A stretch of 6,370 nucleotides of DNA from Candidatus Avelusimicrobium alvi (GTDB lineage Bacteria; Elusimicrobiota; Elusimicrobia; Elusimicrobiales; Elusimicrobiaceae): the NCBI GenBank assembly GCA_002329395.1, contig DCTQ01000081.1, positions 4,345-10,714 on the forward strand, written 5' to 3'. The translations under genes and the position numbers were made by a program. Positions 1 through 6,370 of the stretch are shown here, piece after piece; the first letter of the stretch is position 1, and every line of letters starts with the position of its first letter. The notes under the pieces are model-generated. The model ran no database searches. It was not told the DNA's origin and worked only from the letters and a program-made list of their open reading frames with translations.

Positions 1-6
1 TTTATC

Positions 7-39
7 AAAAAAAAAACAAATCAACCCCCTTGCCGGGGG
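7..39 (-). terminator. Probable intrinsic terminator of the candidate small RNA
   Basis: On the minus strand CCCCC (39-35), a five-base loop and GGGGG (29-25) form a short GC hairpin. It is followed after TTGATTTG by a run of ten T (16-7). The eight-base gap between the stem and the long T run is larger than ideal, although it is itself T-rich. An alternative hairpin TTGCC...GGCAA shares part of the same bases. It could also be an attenuator in front of a gene beyond the left edge. Confidence 0.55.
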
Positions 40-162
40 CAGGCAATCTGGCCTGACCAGGGCTAAAGCAATAAACGGTGCTATTAGTTAGATGGGAACA
101 ACAAAGGGGGTATGCACCCGTCTGGTATGCCGCCGCCCGCAGGGTCCGCCACGCCTGTTCCC
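7..162 (-). ncRNA. Candidate small structured RNA of unknown family
   Basis: No coding sequence is convincing between 1 and 197, yet the minus strand shows the parts of a short transcription unit. A weak promoter has TTGGGG (194-189), 16 bases, then TATATG (172-167). Just after it comes GGGAACA (162-156), which pairs with TGTTCCC (100-94) to close a hairpin domain. Inside that domain, GGGT-GCAT-ACCC (119-108) forms a smaller hairpin. Near the 3' end, CTGGTCAGGCCAG can form a further short stem, followed by a terminator-like element. The predicted transcript is about 155 nt. I looked for tRNA, tmRNA, SRP RNA, RNase P and common riboswitch signatures and found none. A 6S-like RNA or a leader of a gene left of the window remains possible. 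Confidence 0.33.
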
Positions 163-197
163 TTTTCATATAACGTCATAGTTAGCGGCCCCAATGC

Positions 198-232
198 AAA
201 AACTCCCGCCCAAAAAGCAGGCGGGAGTTTTT
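198..232. terminator. Bidirectional intrinsic terminator
   Basis: A perfect 13-base-pair inverted repeat (198-210 and 220-232) with a 9-base loop has a GC core CTCCCGCC/GGCGGGAG and is flanked by A5 and T5, so it can end transcription from either side. On the minus strand it begins 20 bases after the carboxyltransferase stop codon and ends in TTTTT, and so should terminate that gene. It would also stop any plus-strand transcript entering from the left. Confidence 0.9.
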
Positions 233-251
233 AAACAGAAATCCGAATGGC

Positions 252-1856
252 TTACAGCGGAATGTTGCCTTTGTGCGGATTTTTGCGCGGGTCGCGTTTG
301 TCTTTCAACACCTCAAACGCGCGGATAATTTTTGCACGCGCTTCGGCGGGCTCAATAATCTCGTCAATAGAGCCGTTGGAAGCCGCCTGATAGGGCGAGG
401 CGAATTTGTCGGAATAATCCTGCGTCATTTTCTGCTTCAACGCTTCTTTTTTGGCCGGATCGGTTTCGGCTTTTAAATCGCGCGAATACAGAATTTCCAC
501 CGCGCCGCGCGGGCCCATAACGGCAATTTCCGCGCTCGGGAAAGCAAAGTTAAAATCCCCGCGCAGGTATTTGGAACCCATCGCAATATACGCGCCGCCG
601 TAGGCTTTGCGCAAAACCAGGGTTACTTTCGGGATGGACGCTTCGGAATACGCGTAAAGCAGTTTCGCGCCGTGGCGGATGATGCCGCCGTGCTCCTGCT
701 GTACACCGGGCAGATAGCCGCCGGTGTCCACCAGCGTCAAAAGCGGGATGTTAAACGCGTTTAAAAAACGGATGAAGCGCGCGGCTTTATCGCTCGCGTC
801 GCTGTCCAGCGCGCCGCCCAGACAGGCCGGGTTATTGGCTACTACGCCCACCACCTGGCCGCCCAGGCGGATAAATCCGGTAACCACGTTTTTGGCAAAA
901 TTCTGGTGGATTTCAAAGAAGCCGAAATCGTCGGCGATGCGCCAGATGACGTGGTGAATGCGGAACGCTTTTTTGGGGTCCATTTCGCACACGCGCTCCA
1001 GCACGGGCACGCGGCGGGCCACCAGGTCGCTGGTCGTTTCGGCCGGGGCTTTTTGTTCGCAGTTCTGGGGAAGGAAAGAGAGCAGTTCGCGCACCTGGCG
1101 GAAGCAGTCCTGCTCCGACTTGGCGACAAACTGGCACACGCCGCTTTTTTCGCTGTGGGGGCGGGAGCCGCCCAGGGTGTCAAAATCCACTTCTTCGCCG
1201 GTGGCCGCTTTTACCGCGCCGGGGCCGGTGATGAACATATGGCTGATGCCTTCCACCATAAAAATAAAATCGGTTAACGCGGGCGAATACGCCGCGCCGC
1301 CCGCGCACGGGCCCAGGATGACGGAAATCTGCGGGATGACGCCGGAGGCTTTCACGTTGCGGTAGAAAATCTCGCCGTAGCCGTTTAAGCTGTCCACCCC
1401 TTCCTGAATACGCGCGCCGCCGGAATCGTACAAGCCGATTACGGGGATTTTCGCCTCCAGCGCGCGGTCCATCAGCGCGGCGATTTTTTTGGCGTGCGCC
1501 AGGCCGAGCGAACCGCCCAGCTGGGTAAAATCCTGCGCAAAAAGAGCCACCTCGCGGCCGTTGATGCGGCCAAAACCGGTGATGACGCCGTCGCCTTTAA
1601 TATGTTTGTCTTTCAGGCCGAAGTCGCTGCAGGAAGTTTCCATCAAACTTTTAATTTCTAAAAAGCTGTCTTTGTCCAGCAGGTAAGAGATGCGTTCGCG
1701 GGCGGTCATCTTGCCTTTGTCCTTCTGGGCTTTGATGCGGGCCTCGCCGGCGCCTTGTAAAGCGTCCTGGGAAATTTGTCTGAATTTTACCAAGCTGGCC
1801 GGAGCGGGTTGGTCCGACGGCTTGTCTTGTCTGGGATCCTCAAAGAGTTCTATCAT
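252..1856 (-). CDS. Acyl-CoA carboxylase/decarboxylase carboxyltransferase subunit (PccB/MmdA family)
   Basis: The 534-residue protein has the two crotonase-like halves of the biotin-dependent carboxyltransferase family, whose usual length is about 510-540. It moves CO2 between carboxybiotin and an acyl-CoA such as acetyl-, propionyl- or methylmalonyl-CoA. The N-terminal half has YDSGGARIQEGVDSLNGYGE at about 143-162 and the oxyanion-hole segment GGAAYSPAL at 186-194. The C-terminal half has DTGGYLPG at 377-384, EHGGIIRHGAKLLYAY at about 388-403 and AYGGAYIAMGSK at 418-429. The usual Pro in DTPGF is Gly379 here. Ile424 follows GGAY, where propionyl-CoA carboxylases generally carry Asp. The start is supported by GGAGG (1861-1865) four bases before the ATG and by a promoter just upstream. 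No biotin carboxylase, biotin carrier or membrane decarboxylase subunit lies beside it, so partners must be elsewhere. Sequence alone does not separate carboxylase from decarboxylase; supplying malonyl-type extender to the synthase is an inference. Confidence 0.9.
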   Translation of the reverse strand: MIELFEDPRQDKPSDQPAPASLVKFRQISQDALQGAGEARIKAQKDKGKMTARERISYLLDKDSFLEIKSLMETSCSDFGLKDKHIKGDGVITGFGRINGREVALFAQDFTQLGGSLGLAHAKKIAALMDRALEAKIPVIGLYDSGGARIQEGVDSLNGYGEIFYRNVKASGVIPQISVILGPCAGGAAYSPALTDFIFMVEGISHMFITGPGAVKAATGEEVDFDTLGGSRPHSEKSGVCQFVAKSEQDCFRQVRELLSFLPQNCEQKAPAETTSDLVARRVPVLERVCEMDPKKAFRIHHVIWRIADDFGFFEIHQNFAKNVVTGFIRLGGQVVGVVANNPACLGGALDSDASDKAARFIRFLNAFNIPLLTLVDTGGYLPGVQQEHGGIIRHGAKLLYAYSEASIPKVTLVLRKAYGGAYIAMGSKYLRGDFNFAFPSAEIAVMGPRGAVEILYSRDLKAETDPAKKEALKQKMTQDYSDKFASPYQAASNGSIDEIIEPAEARAKIIRAFEVLKDKRDPRKNPHKGNIPL

Positions 1857-1878
1857 AGTCCCTCCGAAATCTGTATAC

Positions 1879-1907
1879 CTTATATTTTACTAAATAATAC
1901 GTGTCAA
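1879..1907 (-). promoter_or_regulatory. Sigma70-type promoter for the carboxyltransferase gene, overlapping the transferase stop codon
   Basis: On the minus strand there is a perfect -35 box TTGACA (1907-1902), a 17-base AT-rich spacer and a -10 box TATAAG (1884-1879). The TGA stop codon of the upstream transferase gene (1906-1904) lies inside the -35 box. Transcription would begin near 1872, giving a leader of about 16 bases with the GGAGG site at 1865-1861. No terminator is visible in the 47-base gap, so read-through from the synthase operon is also possible. The gene may therefore be expressed both alone and with the synthase. Confidence 0.75.
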
Positions 1908-2524
1908 TGCCCGCAGGCGAGCGTAAACATAAAACCGGGCAGCAGCTCGTGCGTTTTAAGCGTAATCTGCGGGCTCCCCAGGCGGACGTATTCTGTCAGC
2001 GCCGCCCCGAAAAAAGCGGGTTTCCCGTCCACACAGCGCACATCGTAGCTGTTTAGCGAAAGCCCCGTGCCCAGCAGTTTTACCAAAGCCTCTTTCTGCG
2101 TCCACAAAGCCGTCAAAAAAGCGTCCCCCTCGCCGGTCAGTTCGGAAGGGTGAAAAAAATCCCGCGCCCACGCGTCAATGCGTAGTTCTATTTTTTCCAA
2201 ATCAATGCCCACAAACGGTTCGTCCGCGCTGACGGCCGCCACGGCCCAGCCGCGGCTGTGCGTAATGCTAAACGCCAGCGTGCACGGTTTTCCCCCCGCG
2301 CTTAAAACGGGTTTGCCGCTTGCGTGCGGCAGTATTTCTATGTCTTTCAGCGGTGCGCCCAGCGTTTGGCGCACCAGCTCTTTTAACGCAAATCTGCCCC
2401 CGAGCCACTCCATCCTGCGCTTGGGGAAGCGGAGCGTTTGGTAAAACGCTCCTTCCTTTTCGCTCAAGATTTCGCCGGCCGGAGGCAGACGGTTTAAATC
2501 AACTGCGTTAATCTGGCAGGACAT
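1904..2524 (-). CDS. Sfp-type 4'-phosphopantetheinyl transferase (PfaE-like role)
   Basis: This 206-residue protein is close to the usual 200-240 residues of the Sfp group. The family moves the phosphopantetheine arm of coenzyme A onto carrier domains, turning apo into holo synthases in the cytosol. Visible motifs are SITHS at 86-90, GIDLEKI at 106-112 with metal-binding Asp108 and Glu110, and WTQKEALVKLLG at 141-152 with Glu145 and Lys149. The ATG at 2524 is chosen over an in-frame upstream ATG at 2573-2575: it leaves an 11-base gap after the synthase stop, has a weak purine-rich site (GGGGCGAG) directly before it, and puts the start just ahead of recognisable family sequence. The longer version would run back into the synthase coding region. 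Tight spacing implies co-transcription and a role in activating that synthase, as PfaE does in PUFA clusters. The role is inferred; the family assignment is firm. Confidence 0.93.
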   Translation of the reverse strand: MSCQINAVDLNRLPPAGEILSEKEGAFYQTLRFPKRRMEWLGGRFALKELVRQTLGAPLKDIEILPHASGKPVLSAGGKPCTLAFSITHSRGWAVAAVSADEPFVGIDLEKIELRIDAWARDFFHPSELTGEGDAFLTALWTQKEALVKLLGTGLSLNSYDVRCVDGKPAFFGAALTEYVRLGSPQITLKTHELLPGFMFTLACGH

Positions 2525-2535
2525 CTCGCCCCAAG

Positions 2536-5500
2536 TTACTGGCCGATGGCCTGGTAACCGTGGATTTCCACCCACACGTCGCCCTGCGCGTCAAACACAT
2601 ATGCGTCGTGGAGGGTTTTGCCGTCGGCGGTAGCGCCGCGGTTTACGCCGTATAAGTACAGCTGGGCGGGCGGAACCTGGTTTTTAAGCACGGCCACTTC
2701 GGCGATGCCGTCGGGCAGCGTCATTTTGTGTTCAATGCTCATATCCTGGAATCCGCAGCACTGGAAAGCCGCTTCAATCAGCATCGGGTTGGCAAGCAGG
2801 GTGCGCGGGCCGTCGTTCCACTGCGGGCGCGGAGTCGTGTTATACACCGCGAGCGAGGAATGTTTGTCCACACGCAGAATACCGCCCAACACCTGGAAAG
2901 AAGGACCGTGGAAATACTTTTTGTAGATTTCTTCTTTGCTTACGGTCATCTGTCCGGCAAGGCCCGTCATGGCGTCGGCCTTCACGGCGGACCAGGTGGA
3001 GGCAAAGCCGTCCAGCGTTTTGGCGGTAAAGTGGCGGCGGGTATTGCCCATTTTTACGCCTTTGCTGTTGATAAAGTCGGACTCAATTTCCATTACCGCT
3101 TCCTTGCCGGCCGCTTTGCCCGTTACGCGCACGGCCTGCGGGCGGTTTCTCAAAAGCTTAATCGGCAGATAGAAATGCACGTCCTTTAAACCCTGCGGCA
3201 CGGCGCCCGTAAGCGCGGCGGCGGTTTCCATAAAGGTTTCAATGCCCATCACGCCCGGCACATACGGCGTGCCTTCAATGGCGTGGTCGGCCAGGTACGG
3301 GTCGGAATCCAAGTTAAATTCTTTTTCCAGGTGAATTTCCGCCCCTTTCTGCAGGGACGTAACATTACCCAAAAAATGCGTGGCTTTGGAAGAGTCCACT
3401 CCTCCCTCGGCTTTAGCTTTGGGAGCGGCCGCTTTCGGCGCCGCGGGAGCGGAGGAACCGCCTTTGGGGGCGTCGTCGGAGCCGGTTTCGCCGGCTCCGA
3501 TTTCGTCCCATTCAAACTTTAACTGATGGTCCCAGTCCAGTCTGCCCAGCGAACCCGTGAGCACGATTTCCGGCACGCGTCCGTAGACGATTTCGTCCAG
3601 GAAGATCTGCATACCGTCTTCGGGGTCCACAAAGTCCACCCCGTTGGAGCGCAGGAAGGTTTCCACGCCGGCGCGCACGCCCATACCTACGTTCTTGTAG
3701 GCGCTCATGGCGATGCTGATGGCGCGGTAGCCCTGGTTCTGCAGCGACAAGGCCGACTTGGCCAGGTAGTCGTTGGCGCTCGCGTAATCGCTCTGGCCCA
3801 GGTTGCCGTATTTGCCGGCGATGGACGAAGCGAAGGCGAAGAAGCCGTCGTCGCGCACGATGTTGTTGGCCAGGAACGTGGCGAAGCTGGTGGCTTTTAC
3901 GTCAAAAATGCGGTAGTATTCAGCCGGATCTTTGTCGTAAATCAGTTTAGAGCGTTCCAGCCCCGCAAAGTGAATCAGTCCGTCCACACGGCCGTTTTTG
4001 GCTTTGATTTTCGTGCAGACTTCTTTCATCATGGACGAGTTCATCACGTCGCAGTGGTAGTATTCCACTTCGCTTCCCAACTCGCGCAGTTTCTGCAGGT
4101 TGTTGTAGAGCGTAATGGAATCTTTCACGCGGCCGAAAGCGCGTTCCAGCAGCACCGGGGTGGCCTTTTGGGTCGTATCGGCCTTGAGGTCTTCCCAGAT
4201 TTGCTTTTTAAGCGCGGCCAGTTCGGCTTCGTTCATAGAAGCCCACAGCGGCGTTTTTTCCTGGATTTCAATAATATCCAAGACGATGATTTTGCTGTGG
4301 TACTGCGCGGCGATTTTCTGCGAAAGCATCGCGCCGATACCGCGGCCGGAGCCGGTGAAGATGATGGTTTTGCCGGCGAGGTCAAAATGTTTGACGCTCT
4401 TGTCCAAGCGGGTCGGCAGCGAGAGAATGGTGGAGCGCATATTGTCGCGCGTACCAATCATCAGGCGCATATCGCCGTGGAGCACTTCGTCCATGGTCTT
4501 CTGGGCCATTTCATCGGGCGTGGCGGTGGGTTCAAAATCCATCAGCTTGCCGATGGCGCCGGTGCGTTCGTACACGTCTTTGCGGTAGCAGGTGGTGCCG
4601 CCGGTCAGCGCGCCCACGATGGGGTTGAATTCGTCTTTGGTCGTGTAGCCGAAGTTGCCGTCAATTTTGGTGTTGACCGCAAAGAACGTATCCGCGTCCT
4701 GGCGGTTGGCCATCCCTTTTTCAAATACGCGCAGCGCAATAAACAGCGGCATAACGTATTTGGTCAGTTCGGCGTGCGGGCTGGCTTTTTTGTCAAATTT
4801 CTTGACAGTCGCGCCCAGCAGGTACACGATACCCTGAATGTTCGGATCTTCGGCGGCGTAATCCTTTAAGGCCGCTTCGGTTTCTTCGTACGATTCCCAG
4901 TTCACGATAGTCGTGTTTTTGCTGCGGGTTTTGAGCGTGGTGAACACGTGGTACTTCACGCCCAGTTCTTTAAATTCTTCCTGATAGGCTTTAATCAGCT
5001 GCGAGTTGTCCGCAAACAGCAGGATTGTGCGGTCTTTGGACAGGCGTCTGTTTTCCCGTTCGGAAAGCGGCGCATCGGCCACGGTGGTTACGTAGCGCAG
5101 TTTTTTCTCGTGGCAGTGTTCGCCCTGATAGCCTTCCCGTTCGGGGCGTTCCGCCAGGGAAACGCGTTTTTCAATCGGAGCCGTCGGGTTGGTAACCAGC
5201 GCGTCGGCTTCCGGCGCACCGATATGTTCCGCCACAATGTGTTCCGGCTTTTTGGCCAGTTTCGGGGCGGGTGCGGCGGCTTCCTCCGCCGGAGCGGGCG
5301 CAGGAGCGGCCACAGCCGGAGCCGGGGCAACGGGCGCGGCAGGAGCCGCAGTAACCGTGGACGGAGCCACAGCGGACGGGGCGTTCCCGCCGGCGTTGGC
5401 CAGCGCAAAGTTAATGCAGTGGCGAATCGTCGGATAGTCTTTTAACTGGATGCCTTCCTGCTGGGCGATACCGTAATGTTCGCGCATCGCGGCAAACAGT

Positions 5501-6370
5501 TCCGCCTGTTTGACCGTATCAATGCCAAGGTCGGCTTCCATATCCAGGTCCAGCTCCAGCATATCTTCCGGATAACCGGTTTTTTCGGCTACCATTTTAA
5601 CGATTTCTTTCGTTACCGTGGCTTCATCCAAAGCGGACGCGGCGGCTTTCACAGCCGGGGCGGGCGTTACCGCCGGAGCAACGGGCGCGGCGGCCTGTAC
5701 AACAGCCGGCTGAGCGGCGGGCGCGCTCACGGGCGCGGCAGGAGCCGCAGGAACCGCGGACGGGACGTTCCCGCCCGCGTTTGCGAGCACAAATTTAATG
5801 CAGTGGCGGATCGTCGGATAATCTTTTAACTGGATACCATCCTGCTGGGCAATACCGTAATGCTCGCGCATCGCGGCAAACAATTCAGCCTGTTTGACCG
5901 TATCAATACCCAGGTCGGCTTCCATATCCAGGTCCAGTTCCAGCATATCTTCCGGGTAACCGGTTTTTTCGGCTACCATCGCGACCACTTCTTTGGTTAC
6001 GGACGCTTCGTCCAGCGCGGCGGCTTTCGGGGCCGCGGCGACGGGAGTAGGAGCGGCTGCAGCCGGAGCCACAACGGGCGCGCTCACGGGCGCGGCAGGA
6101 GCCGCAGTCACCGTGGACGAAATAACCGTGGACGGGACGTCCCCGCCCGCATTCGCAATCACAAATTTAATGCAGTGGCGGATAGTCGGATAATCTTTTA
6201 ACTGGATACCGTCCTGCTGGGCAATACCGTAATGCTCGCGCATCGCGGCAAACAATTCAGCCTGTTTAACCGTATCAATGCCCAGGTCGGCTTCCATATC
6301 CAGGTCCAGTTCCAACATATCTTCCGGATAACCGGTTTTTTCAGCCACCATCGCGACCACTTCTTTGGTT
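2536..6370 (-). CDS. PfaA-like multidomain fatty acid/polyketide synthase, C-terminal part (ACP-ACP-ACP-KR-DH), 5' end outside window
   Basis: The reading frame is open at the right edge and ends at TAA (2538-2536). Residues are numbered from the GTG codon at 6360, which is internal to the first carrier repeat and not a start. Three acyl carrier domains (about 1-73, 121-197 and 249-325) are joined by Ala/Pro-rich linkers. A ketoreductase follows: its structural half is about 443-655, its NADPH loop TGSGRGIG is 669-676, and its catalytic Ser846, Tyr859 and Asn863 lie in SSIAG...GQSDYASAN. After a second Ala/Pro/Lys linker (about 953-990) comes a double-hotdog dehydratase (about 1012-1274) with His1026 in DHAIEGTPYVPG and Glu1196 in LIEAAFQ. 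The order matches PfaA or enediyne-type iterative synthases (KS-AT-ACPn-KR-DH). Carriers hold the chain while KR reduces the beta-keto group and DH removes water. No enoylreductase is present here. The carriers have Thr instead of the usual Ser. The product is unknown; a polyunsaturated or polyene lipid is inferred. The enzyme is probably cytosolic. Confidence 0.92.
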   Translation of the reverse strand, partial: TKEVVAMVAEKTGYPEDMLELDLDMEADLGIDTVKQAELFAAMREHYGIAQQDGIQLKDYPTIRHCIKFVIANAGGDVPSTVISSTVTAAPAAPVSAPVVAPAAAAPTPVAAAPKAAALDEASVTKEVVAMVAEKTGYPEDMLELDLDMEADLGIDTVKQAELFAAMREHYGIAQQDGIQLKDYPTIRHCIKFVLANAGGNVPSAVPAAPAAPVSAPAAQPAVVQAAAPVAPAVTPAPAVKAAASALDEATVTKEIVKMVAEKTGYPEDMLELDLDMEADLGIDTVKQAELFAAMREHYGIAQQEGIQLKDYPTIRHCINFALANAGGNAPSAVAPSTVTAAPAAPVAPAPAVAAPAPAPAEEAAAPAPKLAKKPEHIVAEHIGAPEADALVTNPTAPIEKRVSLAERPEREGYQGEHCHEKKLRYVTTVADAPLSERENRRLSKDRTILLFADNSQLIKAYQEEFKELGVKYHVFTTLKTRSKNTTIVNWESYEETEAALKDYAAEDPNIQGIVYLLGATVKKFDKKASPHAELTKYVMPLFIALRVFEKGMANRQDADTFFAVNTKIDGNFGYTTKDEFNPIVGALTGGTTCYRKDVYERTGAIGKLMDFEPTATPDEMAQKTMDEVLHGDMRLMIGTRDNMRSTILSLPTRLDKSVKHFDLAGKTIIFTGSGRGIGAMLSQKIAAQYHSKIIVLDIIEIQEKTPLWASMNEAELAALKKQIWEDLKADTTQKATPVLLERAFGRVKDSITLYNNLQKLRELGSEVEYYHCDVMNSSMMKEVCTKIKAKNGRVDGLIHFAGLERSKLIYDKDPAEYYRIFDVKATSFATFLANNIVRDDGFFAFASSIAGKYGNLGQSDYASANDYLAKSALSLQNQGYRAISIAMSAYKNVGMGVRAGVETFLRSNGVDFVDPEDGMQIFLDEIVYGRVPEIVLTGSLGRLDWDHQLKFEWDEIGAGETGSDDAPKGGSSAPAAPKAAAPKAKAEGGVDSSKATHFLGNVTSLQKGAEIHLEKEFNLDSDPYLADHAIEGTPYVPGVMGIETFMETAAALTGAVPQGLKDVHFYLPIKLLRNRPQAVRVTGKAAGKEAVMEIESDFINSKGVKMGNTRRHFTAKTLDGFASTWSAVKADAMTGLAGQMTVSKEEIYKKYFHGPSFQVLGGILRVDKHSSLAVYNTTPRPQWNDGPRTLLANPMLIEAAFQCCGFQDMSIEHKMTLPDGIAEVAVLKNQVPPAQLYLYGVNRGATADGKTLHDAYVFDAQGDVWVEIHGYQAIGQ
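5386..6370 (-). repeat. Tandem acyl carrier protein repeats (three in window, array continues off the right edge)
   Basis: Three in-frame copies of a roughly 77-residue carrier domain lie at 6370-6142 (partial), 6000-5770 and 5616-5386, with periods of 124 and 128 codons. Each contains MEADLGIDTVKQAELF, then REHYGIAQQ and DYPTIRHCI. By hand alignment over 170 bases, copies 1 and 2 (6201-6370 against 5829-5998) differ at 7 positions, while copies 2 and 3 (5829-5998 against 5445-5614) differ at 17. The linkers are also related: each carries a version of AAPAAPV encoded by very similar DNA. Tandem carriers raise the output of PUFA synthases in known systems. The total copy number cannot be seen here. 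Near-identical repeats at a sequence end can also be collapsed or cut by assembly. Confidence 0.93.

Noticed and set aside
25..162. Possible tmRNA, SRP RNA, RNase P or TPP riboswitch, prompted by fragments such as GGTCAGG and GGTGCAT.
   Set aside because: Only isolated short matches were found. The diagnostic cores (SRP GGAAGGAAGCAG tip, tmRNA tag and T-arm, RNase P ACAGAAACCGG, TPP CTGAGA) are absent.
85..185. Direct repeats TAGTTAG at 85-91 and 179-185 around the GGGAACA/TGTTCCC inverted repeat, suggestive of a tiny MITE-like insertion.
   Set aside because: The direct repeats do not abut the inverted repeat (16 bases intervene on the right), and short AT-rich repeats like this occur by chance.
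2525..2575. Longer transferase start at 2575, which would overlap the synthase gene.
   Set aside because: The extra 17 residues look like translated synthase 3' end in another frame. The ATG at 2524 fits the family N-terminus and the short intergenic spacing better.
3526..4869. Long plus-strand open frame (447 codons) opposite the ketoreductase region.
   Set aside because: It lies wholly antisense to a well-supported KR domain. Its translation is low-complexity (rich in His, Val, Phe and Gly), as expected from the reverse complement of GC-biased codons, and shows no recognisable domain.
6358..6360. GTG at 6360 as a start codon of the synthase.
   Set aside because: The frame continues to the right edge with TKE before this Val, matching VTKEVV at the same place in the second repeat, so it is internal to a carrier domain.

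Overview
This is a moderately GC-rich bacterial window in which all protein-coding genes lie on the minus strand, so transcription runs from right to left. Reading in that direction, it holds the 3' part of a giant multidomain fatty acid/polyketide synthase (2536 to the right edge, open at its 5' end). Next come a Sfp-type 4'-phosphopantetheinyl transferase (1904-2524), a biotin-dependent carboxylase carboxyltransferase subunit (252-1856), and about 250 bases without a protein gene that hold two terminators and a candidate small RNA.

The synthase fragment has the order ACP-ACP-ACP-KR-DH, which is the C-terminal half of the PfaA / enediyne-type iterative synthase layout (KS-AT-ACPn-KR-DH). The ketosynthase and acyltransferase would lie beyond the right edge. 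Such 'secondary lipid' synthases build polyunsaturated or polyene acyl chains iteratively from malonyl units. The transferase starts 11 bases after the synthase stop codon, so the two are probably one transcript, and it is the obvious candidate for activating the carrier domains. The carboxyltransferase has its own sigma70-like promoter, whose -35 box contains the stop codon of the transferase gene. It belongs to the family that makes or consumes malonyl-CoA and methylmalonyl-CoA, so it could supply extender units, but no biotin carboxylase or biotin carrier is encoded beside it.

The strongest oddity is in the carrier domains. All three have Thr where the phosphopantetheine-bearing Ser is expected (GIDT instead of GIDS), and their cores contain no Ser at all, although a phosphopantetheinyl transferase is encoded next door. 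The repeats are also mosaic: copies 1 and 2 share nearly identical cores, while copies 1 and 3 share a linker signature.

The organism cannot be named from this sequence. Synthases of this type occur in several anaerobic and environmental phyla; Elusimicrobiota or Desulfobacterota are low-confidence guesses based on the style of the proteins.
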